DNA of 64,000 nucleotides from Cymbomonas tetramitiformis. Its lineage: Eukaryota > Chlorophyta > Pyramimonadophyceae > Pyramimonadales > Pyramimonadaceae. Under the pieces are notes generated by a model. It did no database searches and was not told the DNA's origin. It saw only the letters and a list, made by a program, of their open reading frames with translations. Of the stretch, positions 33,031 to 44,135 are shown piece after piece. Position 1 is the first letter of the stretch; each line of letters begins with the position of its first letter. Position numbers and translations under genes: made by a program. Location of the stretch: assembly GCA_001247695.2 (NCBI GenBank), contig LGRX02033515.1, positions 1 through 64,000 on the forward strand, read 5' to 3'.

Positions 33031-34450
33031 CGACACGGATCTACCCGAATTGGTGGCCGACTCTGGAAGGCTAGTGAGGGCGGCTTGGAAAGCGCTGAGC
33101 CTGGTGCGACCCACACGAGGCACGCATGGCGAAGGAAGCCCCGCTGTATACAGCAATGAGCACTTCGAAGGCGAACGCATCTTGAAGCCTGAGAAGGTGG
33201 ACACCAGGGTGTTGAGCAAGCGGTTCTTCTCGCAAGCTCGAGAGGAAGGCGTGGTGTGCTATGAGCCATGTGGAGGCCTTTGTGCTGGTCTGGAGATGTT
33301 GCTCCGCAGTGGCATGAAGGTGGATCGATACCTGTATCAAGACATATCACCGAGCAGTCAGACAGTGGCCAGAGCCAGGTGTACGGCGTTGCTGCGACGA
33401 TACCCTGACCTCATTTCGCCCAGTGCAGTAGAATTTGGGGCCCTACCCCAAGATCTGCGCGACATGACGAGCGCCGACTTCATACGGGCAGGAGCTCTTC
33501 GAGGACGTCAGTGGGTCATGGTGTGTGGGTTCCCATGCCAGGATCTCTCCCCTGCTGGAACGCTTACAGGCCTGGATGGCAGGCATAGCAAATTATTTTA
33601 TGAGGTGGTTCGGCTCCTGTCCACGCTGCAGCAGCTACAGCAGCAGAGGCCCCCAGGATACATCCTGGAGAACGTGTCCCCATTGTCGCACAGACCAGGG
33701 ACCAAGATCAGGGACGAAGTATTCCCGTACATTGCCAGCGTCATTGGCCGACCAGTGTCCTTTGACGCAGCACAAGCAGGCGCTTACGCACATCGATTGC
33801 GAGCGTATTGGAGCAACTTGTTCCAGATCCACCAGTTTCGCTCCGTGATGAGCAAGGTGGCGAGGCCACAAGGACGAGTCGTATCGTCAATCCTGTCCAA
33901 GGGCTGGCAGCCCAGGCCAGTGATAAGAACAGACCGCGCGCCTCACTACGTGGTGAACGTGGTGGGAGAACCGCTAAGGGCTCTTCCCACCATCATGGCG
34001 ACGCAAGGGTCAAGAGCATTCAGAAAAGCAAGGATGGGCACCGTGGTGCGCAACCAGGACGATGAGGACATCGAGGAAGAGTCCCGAGAGGTGAACCTCG
34101 ACGAGAAGGCGCGAGCCATGGGCTACAGCGCAAGTGAGCTACGCATGGCCGATGGCCTGAACGACGTAGAATCGGCAAGCATTCTGGGCCTGGCCATGGA
34201 TCGCAAGGCTATGGAACTGTTGATGGCGGTCGCAGAAGTAAGCAGGAAGGGGCTTCCTCACAACGAGGAGTCCTCGGAGGCGGAGAATTCCCCAGGACAG
34301 CCTATCGCTGTAGACAACAACTGGGCAGACCACGCGAGGTCGGACCTTCAGCAGAGGCAAGCTTTGCTGGCGGAATGGGTTGAGAATTCGAACGCATATA
34401 CTCAGCAGGTGGCGAAGACCATGAGTCACCGTGACTGGGAAGAGAAGCTG
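33030..34450 (+). CDS. C5-cytosine DNA methyltransferase domain (DNMT3-like pattern)
   Basis: Within the 32915-35653 frame, about 33258-33990 has cytosine-5 methyltransferase motifs in order. YEPCGGLCAGLEML is the S-adenosylmethionine loop. GFPCQDLSPAG at about 33526 holds the catalytic Cys of motif IV. GRHSKLFYEVVRLL follows, then ILENVSPL (motif VI ENV) at about 33662. AYAHRLRAYWSNLF resembles the HRARYFWGN segment of DNMT3-type enzymes. It would add methyl groups to cytosine C5 in DNA. It sits between RNase H and integrase, in one frame with the integrase, so it would be made as part of pol. A Lys-rich linker (KKKKKKEW near 34520) separates it from the integrase. Confidence 0.85.
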
Positions 34451-35653
34451 CAGATAATGTGCTCACAAGGGCAAAAAGGTGCAGAAGGAATTGGGGCCCA
34501 GCGACAGAAGGCTGGAACCAAGAAGAAGAAGAAGAAGGAGTGGCAGCTCTATGTCATCGAGCAGTATCGCCAGAGGCACGAGAGCCACTTCGTGAAGGAG
34601 GGCGCAACTCCAGCAGCGCGCGTTGACGTGCCTGCTTGGAGTCCGCCTGCCAAAGATGTGGAGATGAGACTCCCCAGGTTGGCGTGCACCACCAGGTTCG
34701 CGGACTTGATGGCCAGCGTGGCCGAGCAGCAGGTGGACCGTGACAAGCATCGAGATGTGCATGATGATGCATGGTGCCTCAGATGGTTGAAGTCCAATGG
34801 CAGCGTGAGGTTGCCAGAGGATGAAGTTCGTCGTGTGAGGAGACGCGCAGCACGACATCGATGGGATGAGGCGACGGACGAGATCTACATGATCACGCTG
34901 TCAGGCAAGGAAGTGAGAATACCCAAGCCTGCGGACCGTCTTGCACTGGTTAAGGAATACCATTCCAGAACTGGCCATTGGGGCATAAGACGCACGCAGC
35001 ATCTTCTGTGGCAGCGTCATTGGTGGGCCGACCTGAAGAAGGACGTTGAGGCTGTGGTCACTCAGTGTGAGACCTGTCAGCGCGTGAAAACTCACTATGC
35101 AAGAGAGGAGGCGTGTTTGTCCCCCCTCGAGATTGTGTCATTCATGTATCGTTGGTCGCTGGACCTGGCATGGCCTTCAAGGAGACAGACCAAGGCGGGC
35201 AACAACAGGGTGCTCATCATGACCGAGCACTACACCAGATTCATAGGCTGTGTGCCCATTCCCGACAAGGAGGCAAGGACCATCGCAGCGGCATTTCGCA
35301 GCCATGTCCTGGCTGTGTTCGGGGCGCCAGCAGAGTGCTTGGTGGATGGAGGCAAAGAGTTCGAGGGCGAGTTCAAGCAGTTATGCAGAGACTGTCTGAT
35401 AGACAGGCGAGTCACCTCGCCAGACTCACCAGAAGGCAATGGGCTCACCGAGCGGGTGGTGCGCACGATGAAGTTCTGCTTCAAGAAGATCGCCTTGGAG
35501 AAGGGCCTCGACTATGAGTGGGACGAGCAGCTCTGGCCACTCGTGCTGAGCTATAATGCAGCACGCCAAGAGTCCACAGGAGTGGCGCCACAGAGAGAAG
35601 AGCACCGTGCAGAGCATCGCGCCATGTCACCTACAGGTGAAGGACCAGTATGA
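34450..35653 (+). CDS. retroelement integrase (zinc-binding and DDE core)
   Basis: Integrase inserts the cDNA into the genome. The zinc-binding end is HSRTGHWGIRRTQHLLW with CETCQR (HHCC) near 34965-35080. The core has WSLDLAWPS (first Asp), ECLVDGGKEFEGEF (second Asp) and SPEGNGLTERVVRTM (Glu) between 35155 and 35470. The frame continues LWPLVLSYNAARQESTG, the standard integrase core tail, then degrades and stops at 35653. The PHD-finger ORF overlaps in another frame from about 35600, so a small indel lies there. The catalytic triad appears intact. Confidence 0.85.
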
Positions 35654-36150
35654 CTGCAGTGCAGCCGTTCCCAGCAAGCACCTAGCATGTGAAGTGTGCA
35701 GGAAGACTGATGGGGAAGCAGAAATGTTGTTGTGCGACGCATGCAACAGGGGGTACCACTTGTGGTGTCTTACCCCAGCACTGGATGGAGTACCAGAAGG
35801 CGAGTGGCTATGTCCCAGGTGCTCAGGCACGGGGATGCAAGCTGCTAACGCTGAGGTGCAGACCCAGGAAGATAAGAGCTCTGGTGTCCTGGAGGACAGA
35901 CTGGGCATAAAGGAGCAGCAGTTGAACGAGAAGCTGTCCTCAGAAATGCGCCTGCTGCCAGCAGACGTGGGTCCCCGTCGTGTGGTGAAGGGAGACAAAT
36001 TTCAGCCATGGCATGCCATCTCATCAAGGGAGATGCTATTGGAGGAGAAGGACATGTTCTTTGGCGTGCCAGATCAGATTGATTGGGGCAGGCAGGACAA
36101 GCTCTCTGAGGCCGTGCAGATCTTCATGCCAGGGCACTGGAACGAAGGAC

Positions 36151-36399
36151 TCACGGGGAAGCTGAAATCCCCCCCCAATGTATGGGGGTCCAGCTTCTCC
36201 TAGTATCACCCCTTGCTGCGTGTGTCACTGGTCGTGTGTCACCGTATGACACTCACCTGCTAGAAAGCTCACACCCGTAATCTTTCTATTAGTTTTGTTA
36301 TCGCCGGTTTCCCCATCACTGCCTTCCGAGTTCCTGTTGCAGTGAAATAGTTATATATATATTCACACAAATATATACCTATTTTCACCTGTTCTATCA
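36151..36399. repeat. LTR of nested element, left copy
   Basis: Starts TCACGGGGAAGCTGAAATCC and ends CACCTGTTCTATCA. Near the start it can fold into a long hairpin (arms GGGGAAGCTG-AATCCCCC and GGGGG-TCCAGCTTCTCC). It contains a TATATATATA tract (36351-36361) that could serve as a TATA box. Confidence 0.8.
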
Positions 36400-37742
36400 G
36401 GTTATGGGTCCCACTTCACGTGAGTGGTGATTCCGGTTGGTTCGGCTCGCTTCGGTTCGTCCGATTCTACAAACCGTCAACACCGTTTTTTTTACCGTCA
36501 ACATCGCAGCATAATTCAACTGCGAACCGTATCAGCGGCAATTTTTCCGTCTCCGTTCCCTTTGCCGCTTCCGTTAACCGTGGTTTACCCTACCGACTGT
36601 GACTGGGAATCCGCGCACCGTTTCCGTCAGCTGTTGACATCACAGCTATCGCGGCTTGATCCGCACCGTAAAAAGCGGCGAGTCCCTTTCCGTCTCCGTT
36701 CTTTTTGCCGCTTCCGTCTTTCGTGGCTTGCCAACCGACTGTGATTGGTATCCCGCGCACCGTCTCCGTCGGCTTTCGTGCATTTTGGTGCACTCCGTCA
36801 TTTTTTATAAGAATCCTTCTACACTCTGGCCAGCAGCGCCCCTGCTGCCGGGGGACCGCTTTACCGTACGACGTTTTTGACCTCACCGACGTTTTCCTCG
36901 TGAAAATTCACCCCAAATTGACTTTTTCATCTCTTGATTTAGTTGATTTTGCAAAAAGTTATCTTTTGCCACCCAAACCCAAACCTTATACCTCACAGAT
37001 TTTACAGCCGCAGCTGCATGGCTTCTTTGCGTCAGATTGCGCGCATGGCCGCGGTCAGATCTGCGCTTGAACTACTTCGACATCGACAATTTACTGCTGG
37101 CTACAGTCTGGTGGTGCTTGGTGGTGCTTATGCACCAAGCACCAACATCGACACCAACGTGTTCAACAACATCGACCACGAGAACTTTGACTTCAACACC
37201 CTCTCCCCTCCGCATTCTTCACTCTCACCTGGCGCACCCCTTTGTCGCCATCTGGTGGTGTCTGGTGGTGCTATCACGACCGCTTCCCCCCTCTCCGTCA
37301 TCCCTTTCGAGTTCCTCCCCATGGCCTCGATCACGTTCCCTCACCGCATTTTCCACCTTCCACCTCCCTATCCCCTCTTCAGCGACGCATTCGCTCTGGT
37401 GGTGCAGGCCGCTTTTGGCTTTGGCACCGCGTGGGCATTGGCTGATTCATCGTTTTCGTGGCGCTCGAGGACTTCTGCAATCGAGAACTCCGCCGCCGCC
37501 ATTCCGCAATCACGTCGCGGCTTGTAGATACTTGCCCTGATGTACAAGGACCGTAGAGCGGGACTAGCCCGCCTAGCCTGTTTATATGTCTCTTAGATGC
37601 CTAGGCAGCGCCCATGCACGGATGTGCTTCTAGCTGGGTTGGAAAAGGCCCCCTCGGCCTGGACACTAAATTGACATTGGGTTAGGGCTTAGGGTTTTCC
37701 TTGCTCTTGCATGGCCACTCACACCTTCGGGGTGAGGTGGTG

Positions 37743-37994
37743 TCACGGGGAAGCTGAAATCCCCCCCCCACTGTATGGGGGTCCAGCTTCTCCTAGTATC
37801 ACCCCTTGCTGCGTGTGTCACTGGTCGTGTGTCACCGTATGACACTCACCTGCTAGAAAGCTCACTCCCGTAATCCTTCTATCAGTTTTGTTATCACCGG
37901 TTTCCCCATCACTGCCTTCTGAGTTCCTGTTGCAGTGAAATAGTTATATATATATATTCACACAAATATATACCTATTTTCACCTGTTCTATCA
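37743..37994. repeat. LTR of nested element, right copy
   Basis: Same as the left copy with a few substitutions (for example TATCAGTTTT against TATTAGTTTT) and one extra TA in the TATATA tract. It is followed directly by the AGGAC duplication and the resumed methyltransferase frame. Confidence 0.8.
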
Positions 37995-38805
37995 AGGACA
38001 TCGCACGGTGCTGAGCAAGAAGTACCGAGAACAGAAGACAATGGCAAGGCAGCTGAGGGATGCACCTCGTGTGCCTGCTTTGTCTGAAGAAGAAGTTGAA
38101 AAGCGAGGAGAATTGAGACATATGACCAAGGCTCAGGTGCGAGAAGCTAGCGCGCTGCAGTGGGGGCTTGAGCTGGTCATCACAGTGCCCTCCGAGGTGA
38201 GGCGCTTGGCGACAGAGGTGGACTGGAAGTCCATCGATGGCGTGTGGGACCCGTGGGCAGGCACTGGGGTCATCAGTGAGGTGATGGTGGAGCAATGGCC
38301 GCAATTGAGGTTTATGAATAATGACTGGAATTCTCAGCTGGGTTGGTCTGAGGCGCATGACGCGCTCCAGCCAGGTAACTATCGCGCATGGAAGGAGAAG
38401 TATGGTATTTGTGATGCCGTGGTGACTTCGCCTTGGTTCGCAGCACTGGACATCGCGTTCCCTTTGGCAGTTATGGCCAGTCGTGTGGTGGCATGTGTCC
38501 ATGTTCCTTCTTACTATTTGACAGACATGACCGAGAGCAGAGCCGCGTACTTCAGACGATTGAGTCAGTCTGGAGGCTTGCATGTGATTGGACATCTGGA
38601 ACATGGACCTATTGGCCGCAGATGCATGTGGGTTTTGGTGTTCAAGAATCCTCTGGTCAGAGCCAGGATGTTACAGGGTGGAGAAGGTGAAGGCATTGGT
38701 ATGTTCACTTTCAGTTTGGGCAAGTTCATGGCAGATGGTGATACGACCCAGTATGCTGAACGACAAGCCCATATTTGAGTCTGTGCTACTGCACGCAGCA
38801 GCTAC

Positions 38806-38830
38806 AGATGGGGGATGTTGGAAATCTGGG
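38806..38830 (+). other. candidate polypurine tract and 3' LTR start of giant element
   Basis: Just after the last stop codon, AGATGGGGGA is followed by TGTTGGAAATC. A purine tract abutting TG is what reverse transcription of an LTR element would need. No matching 5' LTR was found upstream of 22.5 kb, so this is only positional evidence. Confidence 0.3.
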
Positions 38831-40650
38831 CTTGCATGAAGGAGCTTAGTGTTCGATCTCAGTATATCAGAATTTTAAAAAATTTGTAGCTCTACGATCT
38901 TGTACTATGTTAAGATTGCTTGGACAGTTACCGACACTAGTGAATGTTAATGACGAACTTATGGTTATCCGCGAGTGTTAAGATTGCTCGGTTCCGACAG
39001 TATTCGTACCATCATGTGCACACGTTTGCGACACTACAGTTCTTGGGTTGTTGCCCGTAATATTAGTCATGAATGTGCTGATTTCAACATGATCATTATA
39101 CCAAATACGGTGTTGTTCACTAGTATTTCGTGGCATTTCAGGGTGTTGCGGGTTACAATAACCCTAATCGCATGCAGTGACATTAGGGTGTTACATAGTA
39201 TCAGTAACACCTATTTATATCAAAATTGAGCAGTATGCATGTTTACTGGAAGGAAAGAAGCAAAACCGCATTCAGCATGTCACTGCTTATCATGTGATCC
39301 CTGTTACACCCCTAAGTTTTTGCACACGATTTTTAGGGTGTTACACGAGATGTGAAGTGCTCAGGTATTTTTCCCATATACCTTGATAGGTGAAAAATTG
39401 GAATCCGCGAAAAAATTGGACTGAAATTTTCATTTTGAAATCTAACGTGTGAGATTGTCACCTATATTTGTCACTTTTGGCTTATATATATATATATATG
39501 TAAGCCCCATTGTATATCATAATGTATACATCTGTCACAACTCTGTAATATATCTCACTCGCACCCATGAAATTGATATTGATATTTTTTCATGGTGTTC
39601 TGTGAAGATATGTGTATGGCCATCATTTGGGGTTTTACTGATTGAAACCCATGATAAATAGACCAAACCCTAATACTTATAACATATACATTAGACTACA
39701 CTACATTAGATTTATCAATAGTGACTTGCAGTCACTTAAGTGATAACTTGTCAGTTGATTTATTACTTACTTAGGACTGTCAATTCCTTAGATGACCTTA
39801 GCTAATAGCTTCAGGCGAGATCACTCCTCGGTTCGGTCGCCTGTCCTTGGCTGTTGATCACGTTGCCTACCCACGAATGGGTCTGCGGGAGGTCTTCTTT
39901 ATCTCTTCGGATCTATGACAATACTCTGGATGGCAATGCCATCCAGATACTAAGCAACTTGAGCAATTAATGCTCATAGTAATCAGGTAATTTATCATTT
40001 AGTTAGGCATATGGCGGTGCACTGGAAGAGTATCAAAATGATATCTCCAGTTTCTAAGTAAATCAGAACAATGCTTGAACAATTAGAGCAGTGTCTGTTT
40101 AAATACCTCTATCAGCTACATCAATGTCAAGATGAGTTCTGATCTGTGAGATTTATTGAGATATGCTTTGAAGTGATCAGGTTCCGAATCAACTGTCAAA
40201 ATGCATAGTAGATGATGGTGTTGCTCCAACGATAGAGTGAACGGGGCATGGACAATGTTCAACAGTGACCAGCTGTTTTGTGAACACTGTATACTGCCTT
40301 CGGGTCTGGAGATATTCTCCATCCAGCCCTTCAGCATGTGGATTGATCTTGTTCCCTTATCTATCGCCATCACTGACATCCAACACGCACATGTGTTTGT
40401 TGGATGGTATCCTTGCATCATACATTTGATGTTGATTTATACTTGATCATATACACTTACTGACTCAGTGTAATGTCGGCATACATAGTAATGTCAGTGA
40501 TTTATGCATTGTGCAGGTACTTACTGATTTAGTACACTTAAGCAAATTGATAGTGATTAATCGTACAAGTTAGTCTGTATACCACTGGACAGCATATAGC
40601 AAGTATGATGCATATCAATATAGTTATTATACTGTTGTAATCCTGCACTT
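38831..40650. other. non-coding flank
   Basis: No coding gene supported. It may include the 3' LTR of the giant element; TTAAGATTGCT followed by a TACCGACA/TTCCGACA box is duplicated at 38907 and 38978. There is a (TA)n tract near 39482. CAGTTCTTGGGTTGTTGCCC at 39037 resembles short sequences near 21.83 and 15.63 kb. Confidence 0.35.
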
Positions 40651-42681
40651 CTCATCATGATGGATGATGAGTTGAATGGTATATTTTCACAAATGGCTCC
40701 GGTGTGTATTCCATCTTGATCAACAGGAGAACAGTTATCCCATCCCAAATCCTCCGCCAGGGATAACTGAGCTAATTCCTGTCTTAATGACCGAGACTGG
40801 CACCTTATACCATTTGGATTTCAATATAGCCTATACTTGCAAGATCTAGCATGTATATGTGATATGCATGTTGCAGTGTGATATAGGTGTATTGCTGGAT
40901 AAACCCCCGGTTCCATGGGGTACAAGCCCATGGTCGGTTAGGCGCGGACAGGTCGCCATCGAATCGATCAACAGAACTACACGATGGTTTACAGATAAGC
41001 CCTTACTTTTTAATCCTCTGCAAATACATCTATGTTGCACTGTTGGTATATGCATGTGTATGCCAACCGTTATCGTGATCAGGCTGGTATGCATATGTGC
41101 ATGTATGCTAGATTTATATGACCAGGTTAATTATTATCACAGTGTAATTGGGTGAACAAGTTACAGTTTATGTAGCAAGTTGCAGTATGTGATAGTGAGT
41201 TGCAGTATGTGATAGTGATAAGTGGGATAAGTGTGATAAGTGGGATAGTGACAAAAGTTATCACACTATCAATCACAGCATGTTGTTATAATGATGACAA
41301 CATGGTATATACTTATGCACAACATGTGTATGTGATGATGATGGTATCACACACAATATTTCTGCAGCATGTATGTGTGTTGTTCATCTGCACAGCATCA
41401 TGCGTCCCTCTGCGCAGCATCATGCGTCCACATGCGAAGTATTGTGTGTCCATCTGGTGCAAAAATTGTATGAACATCAAAATCGCACATTATGTCTGCG
41501 CGTGATAAATATGTATGTCGCGCTGCATACCGATGCACCACAAATCATGCGTCCCCTGCACAAGCTAAAATCATCGCACGTGTGCGTAGCATTGAACAAT
41601 TCGTGCGGAATATTTGCGAACATCGCTGTCGCACATCTTTTTCGCACAGTATGAATGCGTATGTCGCTGTCGCTGATATGTGTTGCATAGTACGAATGCG
41701 AATGCGCTGTCGCCGGTATTTGTCGCATAGTATGATTGCGAATGCGCTGATAACGAAATTGTGCGCATCCCTGTCGCACTTGATGCGAATCATATATACT
41801 GACGATCATTTTTCGTTTGCGCGCTTGATTCTCGCATACCGTACCAACCCTGCGACATTTGACAGCATACATGTACGATTCATTGACTCGTGCGCACACC
41901 TTGTCGCAATTTATTCACTAATGGTATGTTGTTAGCTGCGAATATGATCGCGCTGATGATATTGTTGCACACTCCGCCGTTCGCTGACGATATTGCAGCG
42001 AATGTTGTCGTATGCGTGAAGATATTCGAAATATATGTATGTGCGAGCTCTGTCGCACCGTATACAGATCTATATACGAAATATATCAAGTCTGCTGCAC
42101 ACACTCGTGTCCTCGTTCTTCGCCTGAGCGGGGAGTACCACTGTCACGGTCCTATACGGACTTGATATGTGGCGCGGCTGCTATTGAACTGTAGCAAGCA
42201 CGCGCAAGTATATGGTGGGGTATGAGTGCAGCAAACTGGTAGACCAGAAGTGCTTGCTTGAGCCCAATGCTCCTCATATACTTCCAGTGCCCTCACGCGT
42301 CGCACGCGTTACCACCATCGGGTACGTTGTGAACCCGAGGGCACTGGGTGAACTACCCGCATCGGCTGGTCGATATAGCCATTGATGCTCGCATGCTGTT
42401 CATTTCATGCTTGAAGCGAAGACGCGTCTTCTCAGAACACTTCGGTTCTTCAAGACTTGTCCTGCTTCGCCATCTCGATGCCAATACCTGGCCTCTCGAT
42501 GACAGATGTCACTCACCTTAAGTGGATGACAGACATTATGACTGTACATGTCATAGTCGACCGTACTGACAATACTCGACGACTGTATGTCATTATGACA
42601 TATGACATATGACATGATATGACATAATATGACATGTATGACATGTATGACACATGTGTCATCGGTCATATCCCGCTGACA
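40651..42681. repeat. long dispersed repeat, copy 2, with LTR-like right end
   Basis: Colinear with 4822-6604 and in the same order. It contains an extra block of about 130 bp (40872-41005) not present in copy 1 and fewer CGTCCATCTGCGCAG units. Open frames within (for example 41492-41935) translate to Cys/Met/Tyr-rich repeats from TGCGAATGCG-type sequence and show no protein family. The LTR-like part is 42142-42681. Confidence 0.7.
42142..42681. repeat. LTR-like terminal unit, copy 3
   Basis: TGTCACGGTCCTATACGG to CCGCTGACA. It is nearly identical to the solo unit at 14895-15441. Internal sequence ending GAGCGGGGAGTACCAC precedes it and could be a polypurine tract, which fits a 3' LTR role. 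Confidence 0.65.
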
Positions 42682-42835
42682 ATCACTCAAAAAATATCTA
42701 TATATCACAGCCAATTATGTATATATGTGACAGCAGGCCTGTTGGCATGATGCTATTTGTAATAATTTGCGGTTTAAATTCAACCCTCTACGCGTGTTTG
42801 ACCTAATCAATCTCATGGTAGATTAGGTTACACAA

Positions 42836-43490
42836 GTAGCATTCCATGGATCCTCCCAATGGGTACCCTTTCACCGCATATCGCTTGGAGATGATTCGTA
42901 ACGATGTTGTGGACTACGGGACCAATTTATTGGACCTCGATCGAAGTCTGAGGTGCAGATTTGAGTTTTGAAGAGATGCCAAGGCCTAGCAGACATCGTG
43001 CTAGTACGCACACACAAGTAGCATGCCATGGATCCTCTCAATTGGCATCCTTGCACGGCATATCGCTTGGAGATGATTTGTAACGATGTTGTGGACTACG
43101 AGACCCACTTTTTGGACCTCGATCGATGTCCGAGATGCAGATTTGAGTTTTGAAGAGATGTCAAGGCCTAGCAGACAACGTACTAGTACGCATACACTAG
43201 TAGCATGCCACGGATCCTCCCAACGGGCACCCTTGCACGGCATATCGCTTGGAGATGATTTGTAACGATGGTGTGGACTACGAGACCCATTTTTTGGACC
43301 TCGATCGATGTCCGAGGTGCAGATTTGAGTTTTGAAGAGATGTCAAGGCCTAGCAGACAACGTACTAGTACGCATACACTAGTAGCATGCCACGGATCCT
43401 CCCAACGGGCACCCTTGCACGGCATATCGCTTGGAGATGATTTGTAACGATGTTGTGGACTACGAGACTCATTTTTGGACCTTAATCGAA
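42836..43490. repeat. 182-bp tandem repeat, about 3.6 units
   Basis: Units starting GTAGCATKCCAYGGATCCTC begin at 42836, 43018, 43200 and 43382, exactly 182 bp apart. The last two units are almost identical to each other, while the first is more diverged. No coding function; antisense frames are repeat artefacts. Satellite-like. Confidence 0.85.
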
Positions 43491-43516
43491 ACACCATGGC
43501 TATACACACACACGTG

Positions 43517-43651
43517 CATTACATAATATATATGTAATACATGTGTAATACACATGGATGTATTATTACAAGACAATAATATGATCCATGTCTTGTGGAT
43601 CATATTATTGAAATATGGGGGGGTTTCAATGATATTGAAAACCCCCCATAT
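43517..43651. repeat. cluster of AT-rich hairpins
   Basis: Two adjacent perfect or near-perfect inverted repeats: 43574-43610 (arms CAATAATATGATCCA and TGGATCATATTATTG) and 43614-43651 (arms TATGGGGGG and CCCCCCATA around TTTCAAT-ATTGAAA). An ATTACATAATATATATGTAAT palindrome lies just before. Possibly a small foldback element. Confidence 0.6.
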
Positions 43652-44135
43652 AATCCTTCAAGACTAGAGGCCATGCTGACCACACATACAAGGTCTTGCC
43701 AGACAAATTGCCTTGCAACGTAAACACCCATCCACTCATGCTTTGGTGAAATCCCTTCGGCACTACTAAATGCGTAGACAAATACCACACGGTAGCAACG
43801 CAATTCATGGCGGAGGAACTAGCTAGGTCCCCCGTTTGCCATTTGTATGGATCTTCATCAATGCGGCGTAGTAGTGGTGTTCAACAACAGAGTGGACTCC
43901 GGTGCATGAAGAATTGCACATACAATCATTGCGCAAAAGGTCTGCTCCGTGACACATGCGCTACAAAAGGGGGAGAATAATCCTGACTGAAGTACGTACT
44001 CGCTCCAAACTGCACATCACTAAAATGTTCGCACTTCACTCGTTCTCACACAATTAAACCATCCGCATAATCATGTTGTATATTGTTGATCCCATGGTAG
44101 TTAGCACAACGATCTTCGATCATAACCTTTCTAAA
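43652..44135. other. spacer, nothing recognised
   Basis: No convincing ORF, repeat or RNA gene. It is the 3' flank of the LRR-HlyIII gene. Confidence 0.4.

Larger units (their letters stand above)
36151..37994. mobile_element. nested non-autonomous LTR element
   Basis: Direct repeats 36151-36399 and 37743-37994 differ at only a handful of sites plus a TA-repeat length change. AGGAC flanks both outer ends (36146-36150 and 37995-37999), a 5-bp target-site duplication. The internal part of about 1.34 kb has no pol motifs. It holds a diverged tandem repeat (36530-36780, CCGTYTCCGTY-rich) and one 194-codon frame (36943-37527) of no recognised family. It is thus TRIM/LARD-like. The first LTR starts TCACGGGG without a canonical TG; the second copy is preceded by TG. 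Confidence 0.85.
35640..38778 (+). pseudogene. PHD finger plus amino-methyltransferase-like domain, split by nested element
   Basis: Part one (to 36150) carries a canonical C4HC3 PHD finger: CEVC, LLCDACNRGYHLWC, then GEWLCPRC at about 35692-35825. PHD fingers read histone H3 tails. Part two (38000-38778) is in the same frame once the nested LTR element and one target-site copy (36151-37999) are removed. It has WDPWAGTGVISEV (motif I-like) at 38245 and VVTSPWFAALD (motif IV, with SPWF in place of NPPY/DPPW) at 38418, then AFPLAVMASRVVACVHV. This resembles amino (N6-adenine or N4-cytosine) methyltransferases. The changed motif IV leaves activity uncertain. It ends at TGA 38778. Confidence 0.7.

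Noticed and set aside
41492..41935. 147-codon ORF in the long dispersed repeat
   Set aside because: It arises from TGCGAATGCG-type periodic sequence, is not kept open in the other copy, and has no family motifs.
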